Shown here in pieces: positions 56,709 to 64,000 of a stretch of DNA of 64,000 nt (positions are counted from its first letter, which is position 1; every line of letters starts with the position of its first letter). This stretch comes from Nemertoderma westbladi (taxonomy: Eukaryota > Xenacoelomorpha > Nemertodermatida > Nemertodermatidae): contig JAUCBJ010002907.1 in NCBI GenBank assembly GCA_032718475.1, forward strand, positions 31,356 through 95,355, written 5' to 3'. Below the pieces are notes generated by a model. It searched no databases. It was not told the origin of the DNA and saw only the letters and a list, made by a program, of their open reading frames with translations. The translations under genes and the position numbers were made by a program.

Positions 56709-59700
56709 TTAATCTGCTTGTTCTAACAAGCAAAGTGTATGAATTGGGCGCTCAAGAAGTGAGCCACCTTTGAGTAAAACTTCAGCTACTCGGACTTGTT
56801 TATCTTCACCCGGGAAGACTTTAGTGACTCGTCCGATTGTCCAAGCTCCCTTGATGGAATCATCATCCATCACAAGTACAACATCATGAACCTTAAGGTT
56901 GTAGCCTGGACGGTACCACTTGGTTCGGGTATGTAAAGTAGGTAGATATTCACGAATCCACCTGCTCCAGAAAAAGTTAGAAAGAACTTGGGCTTGTCTC
57001 CAGGTGGTTTCAACACCTTTATTTGCGGTAATAAACAATCCTGGTGGGAGGTTTGAGACTGGATCTAAACAAAGTGCGTGGTTAGGAGTTAGAACAGTAT
57101 CACCATGAACATCATCAGTGGTGAGGTACAGTGGCCGACTGTTCATAATGGCTGCGGCTTCAGAGAGAACAGTGCGGAGTGTGTCCTCACTGACAAGCTG
57201 CGTTTCCAATGTGATTCGTAATATCTTCTTTGTCATTCCAACAAGACGTTCCCAAACACCAGACATGTGAGGAGCACATGGGGGCTGCCAATGAAATTTG
57301 AGTGTATGATTGGGTACTAATACGTTTGAGAAATCGATATGTTGAAGATCCTCTAGGGCCTCCTTCAGTTGTTTCTCTGCACCAACAAAGTTTGTTCCAT
57401 TGTCAGAATACATGTGCGCAACTCTTCGAGCTCTCGAGTTTATGAAGCGACGGAATGTATTGATGAATGCATTCGTGGATAAGTCCGAAACAAGATCGAT
57501 ATCGACTGCACGAGTTGTTAGACAAGTGTACAACACTACCCAACGCTTAATTGATCCACGACCATATTTAGCCTTGACTGGGCCAAAATAATCGACACCC
57601 GTATGTGTCCATGGAGGAAGATATGGAATAGTACGAAAATGTGGCAAATCTGCCATACGTTGTTTCATTCGCTTACGATTTCGAATCTTACAAATCATGC
57701 AACGACTTAAAAATCTTAATACCTGATTCCTCAACCCAATAATCCAGTAACTACGGCGGATCTCATTTGTCATATGTTCACGACCTGCATGTCTCAAGGA
57801 ACGATGAAGATCATTTATGAGGATAGGAATAATGGCTGAGTTCTTGGGGATAATTATGGGATTTGATTCATCAAAATTCAAGGCAGTGGTTACACACCTT
57901 GAACCCATTCTTATCAATCCATCACTATCAATATGTGGATTAAATCTCTCAATAGGACTTCCTTTACGAACTGGAAGATTGGAACTTAACCTTACAAGAT
58001 CATCTTGAAGCGGAAGTTGAGAATACTTGAGGACTGCGATTTTCGCTGCAAGTATCTCATCTGGACTCAAACGATCTTCAAAGGGAGGTATGAGCTCAGA
58101 ACTGTTATGACATTTATAATATTGCGCTATACAAGCACGACGAATACGTGCTACGCAACGATATAGACGATCTGATTCGCTAAAATGTTCTATAAACTTA
58201 CGAGTATACCCATTGGTATTTGCTGAATTGGTAAAATTTATTGAAATATCCTGCCTCAACTCTGAAAGATCATCAGGATAATCAGTATCCTTAACATGCG
58301 TTTTTGGCCATGATTCCTCTGGGCCACTAAGAAACTGTGGTCCATTAAACCATCTCTTACTATCTACAAGTTGTTCAGGGGTCAGACCCCGAGAAACATC
58401 ATCTGCAGAGTTACACTCTGTAGGAACATAACGCCAATTATCAGTGGAAGTGTTTTTACGAATTTCTGTGACACGATTGTCAACAAAGGTTTTGAGCCGT
58501 AACTCAGTATTCTTAATCCAGGCAAGAACAACTTGCGAGTCAATCCAATAGATGAGTCTTGAGATTGTATAATCTATTTCGCGAGTGACAGCTAGACTTA
58601 AACGGAGAGCCATGATTGCTGCCTGTAACTCTAAACGTGGCATTGTAACTGCACGAAGTGGAGCAGTGCGAGCCTTAGAAGTTACAAAGGATGTGAATGA
58701 ATCCTTACGTCGCAAATAAATGACTACACCATATCCCTCTTTACTAGCATCAGAGAAAATATGAAGCTCAAAAGGCTCAAGAGGATCATGATCTGGAAAA
58801 TACGCACGAGGAATGTGTAAGTCTTGAAGGGTGGGCAACTGAACTTTCCACTCTTCCCAAGAATGGGCCAGACTTGGGGGCAATTGTTCATCCCAAGAAA
58901 GTTTATCTGACCACATCTTACGTAATAATAATTTCCCTAGAAGAGTGACAGGAGAAATGAGACCCAAAGGGTCATATAAGGAAGATAATGAGGAAAGACA
59001 TCCTCTTTTAGTAAGAGGTGATACTTGGACCTGAACACGATAACCAAACTCATCTGAGTCGGTGTTCCATCTAACTCCTAAGGTTCTACTATAGGGAAGA
59101 TGGTCAAGGTCCAAATCAACCTCCTTTGAAAGACGATTAGTAGAAATATTGTCTCCTTGGATTTGAGTAAGGAATTCTCTGCTATTACTTAGAAAGCAAG
59201 TAAGGTTGAAACCTCCTTGCGCTAAGCAAGATATAAGGCCCCGGGCTAAATTTACAGCCTCATCTAATGTACGGAGGGATGGCAATCCATCATCCATATA
59301 AAAATTACGTTGTATTGTATCATTTACAATTGGGGGGTACTGAGACTTATTTTTCTCACCAGTAATTTGCACACCATGTATCGCTATACATGGGGAGTCC
59401 TTTTTCCCAAAACAATGTCTGGTCATTCTATATTCCTCGACCATACCATGGACTTTATCATCCTTCCACCAAAGAAATCGAAGACTATCTTGATCTTTGG
59501 GGGGAACCTTGATCTGGTGGAACATTGCTTCAATATCACACATGAATGCAATATTCTCTTGGCGGAAACGAAGCAATATTCCCCAGATCAGGTTCAAACG
59601 GTTAGGTCCTGACAGCAGCATATCATTTAAACAATGACCACGAAACTTTGCTGCAGCGTCATTCACTATTCTTATTTTTCCTGGTTTTTCAGGATAAGTA

Positions 59701-62700
59701 ATATAGTGATGGGGAATATAATTTGTTTGAGGGGTAACCGTTAAGTCATCACCTGTCAATTTGATGGCATAACCTTTGTCAATATAGTCATGTAATTTGG
59801 ATATATACGTAGGTAAATGCTGCTGAGAGTCTTGATTATTGAGGAAACGTTTCCCCAAAGAATACAAGCGCTTCTCAGCTAAGGGTCGATTGAATACAAT
59901 CTTATTGGGATCACATTTCCATAGCATCCCTACTTCCCATTTTCCCTCTGTTTCATCAAAAACAGTGGTTTCCTTAAGTATTTGTAGTGCACGTTTGTCA
60001 TCATCAGACTCTTTGACAACTGAGTTGTCCTCATCCTCAATCCGATTGTATCCAAAGTTTTCCAATTCCCAAAATTGTGAGAGAAGTTTATGGATATCAA
60101 TAGGAGGATTTGGATGAGAGACTTCTTGATTGTCATATATGCGACTGTGGTTGACAAAGTATGATTTCCTTTTATTTTGTAGGGTGTTATCTAGAGCTAT
60201 AGGACCTGATATATACCAACCAAATGGAGACAAGACTCCATAAGGTTCAGTTTGTGGATTATCGCCAAATCTTTGCTCAATGCGATAATGTGCATATGGC
60301 AAATTTTGACCAATCACAATACTGATGAATGGAATATCAACAGGTTGAGCTTCAAGGGATAGAGAAGATAAATGAGGGAAGTTTGAGAATTTGGAGACTG
60401 GCGGAGGTCCATCACCTATCCGCAACTGATCACAAACAACAATATCTGTTTCCCCAATAATTCTTTTTTCCAATGAACTAAATTGGCATCTTGCAATACC
60501 AATACTAATATTACACTCATCTCGTAAGAGAGTTGATAAATCAATACTGTCTCGTTTTGGGGTTATACCTAAATAACGTGTGACTCCTGCATCAACAAAT
60601 GTTCCTGTTGAACCACCATCCAACAAGGCATATGTTGATACAGACCTCAAGGGATCTATATATACAGAAACCGAAACTACAGGTAAACAAGCTGAAGGAT
60701 CGTCACCCTTCAACTTATTTGACATGTGAGTTATATAATTCTTAGATGGTCCCTTAGGAACAATTTTAGATTTATCCTTAGGTACTACTATAGGAGTCTC
60801 CTCTGGAACTGTCGTTTCCTTTGTAACTACAGTTTTCTGCAGTTGGAGGGGTTTACTGGCAGTGGAGTTAAAACTAAGATATTCATGAACTCCATGCATA
60901 ACAGCACCATGGCTGTCACCACATGTGGGGCATTTAATTCGCCATGGACACTGACCCGATTTATGACCAGGTCGGGTACAATGTGTACAAACAGATGGTT
61001 TATGGTGATTTATAATATTAGCCTTTTCCTCGCAAGATTTACTTGCAAATATAGAACATCGATAGAGGAAATGACTTTTACCTTTACAAAGGGGACAAGA
61101 AGGTGGATTTATTTTTAAAGACTGAGATTTTGAAATATTACTATCTACCATCATTGATGTCTCTCGTAATTTACTATTGCCAGTTGTGGCTCCACTAGCC
61201 AGCGACTTATCGGTAGATTGTCGTTGACCCTTATTGGCAGTATGTAAATTGGAGTAATGTGGATGATCTCCTGCTTCCGCATAAAAATCAACAAAACGCA
61301 GGATATCATACAAAGTAGGATCAGAAGGGCGGCCATTAGCAGAACGCCTACGATTTGATATACGTGTAGCCTCCATTTGCCATTTAATTATTAAATTTTG
61401 TGGAAGCCGTGCTATTAGAGCACGTAAGTTATGATGGTTATTCATCTCTTCAGGGTCATGAAGATGACTAAGTGTATTATAAATGTATCGTATTTGGTCT
61501 GCATAGGCTATTAATTCTTTTGGTGTGTTATTGATTGGGGGCTGATTTATAACCTTATCAAAGGTAGCACGGACAATTTTTGTTACATGACCAAAACGGT
61601 GATCCAACAAAGCCCATGCCAGACGATACCTATGAGGAGAAGTAACTAACGTATTTACAGCTTCTTTTGGAGGACCAGTTAGAAACTGTAAAAGGTAAGA
61701 AAACTTCTCTGCATCAGGTATTTGTTTAATGCCAATGGTAGCATTAAAGTTGACACAAAAGGAAATATAATTTTCTGGATTCCCATCAAATTTATCTGGA
61801 TGTGGTAATGGAGTATGAGAACTGAGACCCACTCTGTCAAGCAAGGCTCTCTCATACCTGTCATCCCTTTGTTGATATAAAGGATATTGGGATCCAGAAT
61901 CACATCTCATGCTTTGAGGAGAGTTATATTCATCATTTGGTGGGGGACCTCGTCCACCTCCACCTCTGCCCCCACTACCACCATTATTATTAGGTGTGTG
62001 GGGCTGCCGAGGTTGATAGCCTCGGTCAGTGGGAGGGGGACCTCGTCCACCATCACCTCTGCCTCCACTACCACCATTATTACTAGGTGTGTAGGGCTGG
62101 CGAGGTTGATTATTATTAGGAACAAGAGGAATATATTTGGATTCATAGTAGCTATTTTCAAAATTACTTGGGTTACGATATTCACACTCAGGTGTGTCTA
62201 TTGGATGTACACCTCTTGGAACATCATTTATGGGTGCATATTTAGGTGTATAATGTATATAGTCAGTGTGTTCAGACAGATGTTTGACATCTTTCGGAAC
62301 AATATGGTTTGTCCCAGTCCATATAGAATGGGCCTGGGGTAAACTACTAGTATGTTTACTAGTGTAATGTGTTGGCTCATGTTTCAATGGGCCACAATAA
62401 TTATCATCTGCTGGAACACAATCATTACCAGATGATTCAAACAACTCAGCAGATGGTATGTAAGGGGTTTCAAAATATATTTCTTCATTGGGTGGTTGAT
62501 GTGGGAGATAAGGCACTCCTGTATCAGACACCCTAACCCCAACTCTATTTGAGGAACCTACAGGATCTGAGAGGTTATACAAATTAGAGTTATTTTGGAC
62601 AACATTTTGAGGTCTATCAATAGGCCTGATATTTGGTACAAATGGTGGATTATTAACTTTGGATTCCAAAGAAAAACCAACTGATTCTTTTGGGGGATCA

Positions 62701-63935
62701 AGAGAAGGGTCTTTGGAACTAATATGTAAAGAATGGGGTGTTATGATATTTGCATTATTTTGATTTATATTGTTTGTCAAATTTTGAGTTTCAGGTGATA
62801 CATTATGCTCTTTACCTTGTTGCAAGCGTTGTATTTCTTTCTGTAGCAACACATGATGGAGTTCTTTTTGCTGTTGATCATTGTATACCATTTGTTGATT
62901 TTCGGCTAAAAGGTCAGACTCATGCTCTGCATCTCGGGAAGCCTGCTCAGCAATACGTGTTGCCTCAGTTAGGGCATGACGTGCCTTTGCTCGTGCATCA
63001 GCCTCCACTTGAGCTGCTTTAGTAAATGCCATTGAAGATGCTAATTCTGCGTCTGCTTGTGCACTGCGGGCTCTTGCTTGGGCATCAGCTATTTTTCGCT
63101 CCTGAGATCGTTTTGCTAGGATGGATTTTCGTTCAATGTTCTGTTCTCCCTGTTTAGTTGCAAGTTTGGAAACTTCAACAGCAACACCAGCAATAGCTTC
63201 TAATTGCGTGATGGAAGTAGACTTACTACCTCCCGAAAGAGCACTTTTGAAACTTTTACTAGCATGACTAGTACGAGTAGATTTTGATTTTTTATTTTGA
63301 TCAGCATTGCTCGCCGATTGAGAGGGATGAATACTGCTTGGAGAACAATCAAAGGTTCTGTTTACTGTACCTTTGTCAGTATTATTAGGAAGGCCTACAT
63401 AATGAGAATTGGAATAAATGGATTGGTTTGGTTCTGGATCATGTATGGATTGTTTTGTTACAGGAACATGTGGATTTTTCATCCACGGCACTTCACATTC
63501 CACTTGATCGTTAACCAAACCAAGCATTTGATTCTCTCGTGGTTTCTCATAAGTGTCATCAGATAGTGGAGTCCACTCGGATTCCTTACTGGAAAATTGT
63601 TCCAACAAATTGATGAAACGTTCAGGCATATCTGCCCCTGTGCGATCATAAGCGCGCTGCAGTACCCTGATCTTTTCAACAACTGTTGAATAAGCTGAAC
63701 AAATTTTCTGAAGAAGTTCCCCAGATATTGGTAAGGATTTACTTTGGAAGTCATTAACTTCCTTTTCAATTTTGGCAACATAGCCCAAATAACCATTTAT
63801 ACTCCTGGTAATATCCTTGGTTGAGTCTACCTTGGGTAAATGTTCTTCAATGGGCTGGTCTGGTCTGTTTAAATGGACAGATTCAGACCCCTTTTGTCTC
63901 ACAGTGGGGTTGTCTCCATAATTTGGAGATGCCAT
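56709..63935 (-). CDS. BEL/Pao LTR retrotransposon gag-pol polyprotein, intact
   Basis: One 2,408-codon frame. Approximate order: N-terminal gag region; Ala/Arg-rich coiled coil at 265-370; Gln/Asn/Pro-rich linker; two GGSGGRG boxes at 610-670; DUF1759-type gag core from 707 (HPDKFDGNPENY) to 900; Cys/His clusters at 945-1005 (CPLCKGKSHF, CTHCTRPGHKSGQC, CPTCGDSHG); aspartic protease near 1104 (LLDGGSTGTFV); RT with MCDIEAMFHQ at 1467 and YMDD at 1546; RNase H with FSDASKEG at 1730; integrase zinc site (HRSLRHAG...CMICK) at 2043-2080; integrase core with GVDYFGP at 2114, SDNGTNFVG at 2177 and SGVWERL at 2227; BEL C-terminal domain (WYRPGYNLKVHDVVL) at 2342. No env. Protease, RT, RNase H and integrase order is diagnostic of BEL/Pao. 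The lack of any stop suggests recent activity. The protease has DGG where many relatives have DSG or DTG. Confidence 0.95.
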   Translation of the reverse strand: MASPNYGDNPTVRQKGSESVHLNRPDQPIEEHLPKVDSTKDITRSINGYLGYVAKIEKEVNDFQSKSLPISGELLQKICSAYSTVVEKIRVLQRAYDRTGADMPERFINLLEQFSSKESEWTPLSDDTYEKPRENQMLGLVNDQVECEVPWMKNPHVPVTKQSIHDPEPNQSIYSNSHYVGLPNNTDKGTVNRTFDCSPSSIHPSQSASNADQNKKSKSTRTSHASKSFKSALSGGSKSTSITQLEAIAGVAVEVSKLATKQGEQNIERKSILAKRSQERKIADAQARARSAQADAELASSMAFTKAAQVEADARAKARHALTEATRIAEQASRDAEHESDLLAENQQMVYNDQQQKELHHVLLQKEIQRLQQGKEHNVSPETQNLTNNINQNNANIITPHSLHISSKDPSLDPPKESVGFSLESKVNNPPFVPNIRPIDRPQNVVQNNSNLYNLSDPVGSSNRVGVRVSDTGVPYLPHQPPNEEIYFETPYIPSAELFESSGNDCVPADDNYCGPLKHEPTHYTSKHTSSLPQAHSIWTGTNHIVPKDVKHLSEHTDYIHYTPKYAPINDVPRGVHPIDTPECEYRNPSNFENSYYESKYIPLVPNNNQPRQPYTPSNNGGSGGRGDGGRGPPPTDRGYQPRQPHTPNNNGGSGGRGGGGRGPPPNDEYNSPQSMRCDSGSQYPLYQQRDDRYERALLDRVGLSSHTPLPHPDKFDGNPENYISFCVNFNATIGIKQIPDAEKFSYLLQFLTGPPKEAVNTLVTSPHRYRLAWALLDHRFGHVTKIVRATFDKVINQPPINNTPKELIAYADQIRYIYNTLSHLHDPEEMNNHHNLRALIARLPQNLIIKWQMEATRISNRRRSANGRPSDPTLYDILRFVDFYAEAGDHPHYSNLHTANKGQRQSTDKSLASGATTGNSKLRETSMMVDSNISKSQSLKINPPSCPLCKGKSHFLYRCSIFASKSCEEKANIINHHKPSVCTHCTRPGHKSGQCPWRIKCPTCGDSHGAVMHGVHEYLSFNSTASKPLQLQKTVVTKETTVPEETPIVVPKDKSKIVPKGPSKNYITHMSNKLKGDDPSACLPVVSVSVYIDPLRSVSTYALLDGGSTGTFVDAGVTRYLGITPKRDSIDLSTLLRDECNISIGIARCQFSSLEKRIIGETDIVVCDQLRIGDGPPPVSKFSNFPHLSSLSLEAQPVDIPFISIVIGQNLPYAHYRIEQRFGDNPQTEPYGVLSPFGWYISGPIALDNTLQNKRKSYFVNHSRIYDNQEVSHPNPPIDIHKLLSQFWELENFGYNRIEDEDNSVVKESDDDKRALQILKETTVFDETEGKWEVGMLWKCDPNKIVFNRPLAEKRLYSLGKRFLNNQDSQQHLPTYISKLHDYIDKGYAIKLTGDDLTVTPQTNYIPHHYITYPEKPGKIRIVNDAAAKFRGHCLNDMLLSGPNRLNLIWGILLRFRQENIAFMCDIEAMFHQIKVPPKDQDSLRFLWWKDDKVHGMVEEYRMTRHCFGKKDSPCIAIHGVQITGEKNKSQYPPIVNDTIQRNFYMDDGLPSLRTLDEAVNLARGLISCLAQGGFNLTCFLSNSREFLTQIQGDNISTNRLSKEVDLDLDHLPYSRTLGVRWNTDSDEFGYRVQVQVSPLTKRGCLSSLSSLYDPLGLISPVTLLGKLLLRKMWSDKLSWDEQLPPSLAHSWEEWKVQLPTLQDLHIPRAYFPDHDPLEPFELHIFSDASKEGYGVVIYLRRKDSFTSFVTSKARTAPLRAVTMPRLELQAAIMALRLSLAVTREIDYTISRLIYWIDSQVVLAWIKNTELRLKTFVDNRVTEIRKNTSTDNWRYVPTECNSADDVSRGLTPEQLVDSKRWFNGPQFLSGPEESWPKTHVKDTDYPDDLSELRQDISINFTNSANTNGYTRKFIEHFSESDRLYRCVARIRRACIAQYYKCHNSSELIPPFEDRLSPDEILAAKIAVLKYSQLPLQDDLVRLSSNLPVRKGSPIERFNPHIDSDGLIRMGSRCVTTALNFDESNPIIIPKNSAIIPILINDLHRSLRHAGREHMTNEIRRSYWIIGLRNQVLRFLSRCMICKIRNRKRMKQRMADLPHFRTIPYLPPWTHTGVDYFGPVKAKYGRGSIKRWVVLYTCLTTRAVDIDLVSDLSTNAFINTFRRFINSRARRVAHMYSDNGTNFVGAEKQLKEALEDLQHIDFSNVLVPNHTLKFHWQPPCAPHMSGVWERLVGMTKKILRITLETQLVSEDTLRTVLSEAAAIMNSRPLYLTTDDVHGDTVLTPNHALCLDPVSNLPPGLFITANKGVETTWRQAQVLSNFFWSRWIREYLPTLHTRTKWYRPGYNLKVHDVVLVMDDDSIKGAWTIGRVTKVFPGEDKQVRVAEVLLKGGSLLERPIHTLCLLEQAD

Positions 63936-64000
63936 TTCAATTTTGTATAAGTTTACTGCCTGAGCAGACCTATCAGCCTATGTCCTTATAAATTAAGTAA
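63936..64000 (-). other. 5' untranslated leader of the BEL element, truncated by the window edge
   Basis: On the minus strand this is the 65 bp before the polyprotein ATG. The 5' LTR and primer-binding site lie beyond the window. Confidence 0.5.

Overview
The window is animal nuclear DNA, most likely from a marine invertebrate. The evidence is AT-rich DNA with spliceosomal signals, a precursor for amidated peptides with dibasic processing sites, and a metazoan transposon mix: BEL/Pao, several non-LTR clades, FLYWCH-MULE, TTAA-target piggyBac-like, hAT-like, PIF/Harbinger-like MITEs and a tRNA-derived SINE. I cannot name the species. There are no bacterial operons, rRNA genes or CRISPR arrays. 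Most of the 64 kb is transposons, often nested, and tandem repeats. Host coding sequence is sparse and present as isolated exons.

The most interesting host locus is at 7990-8462 (+). It is the terminal coding exon of a neuropeptide precursor. It reads without interruption from a splice acceptor and ends in eleven perfect copies of NVPGFGKR, then TTF and a stop. Each unit carries a Gly amide donor and a Lys-Arg cleavage site, so the predicted product is eleven copies of Asn-Val-Pro-Gly-Phe-NH2. Every nucleotide difference between copies is synonymous. The reading frame has no ATG because the signal-peptide exon lies upstream, so a search for ATG-initiated ORFs misses it. Weaker host exon candidates lie at 9008-9198 (-), 29659-30926 (-, split by a hAT-like element), 32089-32279 (+) and 39701-39867 (-).

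Layout. 1-7.4 kb: three decayed LINE fragments, a TGTAC microsatellite and a 26-copy 55/56-bp minisatellite. 7.4-9.2 kb: the neuropeptide exon and its 3' region. 9.2-15.4 kb: gene-poor DNA with a tRNA-like relic, hairpins and a foldback element built from a 15-bp motif in alternating orientation. 15.4-16.9 kb: a piggyBac-like element flanked by TTAA. 17.1-20.3 kb: LINE tails and a small THAP-like ORF. 20.75-27.6 kb: a complete 6.85-kb Mutator-like element whose 1.3-1.4-kb inverted termini are arrays of a 32-bp repeat; it sits in a 158-bp satellite with an exact 8-bp target duplication. 28-34 kb: LINE fragments, a hAT-like element with a perfect 8-bp duplication, and a second MULE transposase fragment. 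34-42 kb: repeats and one terminal host exon. 42.1-47.6 kb: a four-level nest (TIR element, containing a SINE, containing a piggyBac-like element, containing a LINE). 48-53.4 kb: a two-ORF LINE with a damaged endonuclease. 56.7-63.9 kb: a BEL/Pao element with an uninterrupted 2,408-codon polyprotein.

One theme recurs: four or five unrelated inverted-repeat elements here have arms made of short tandem motifs.
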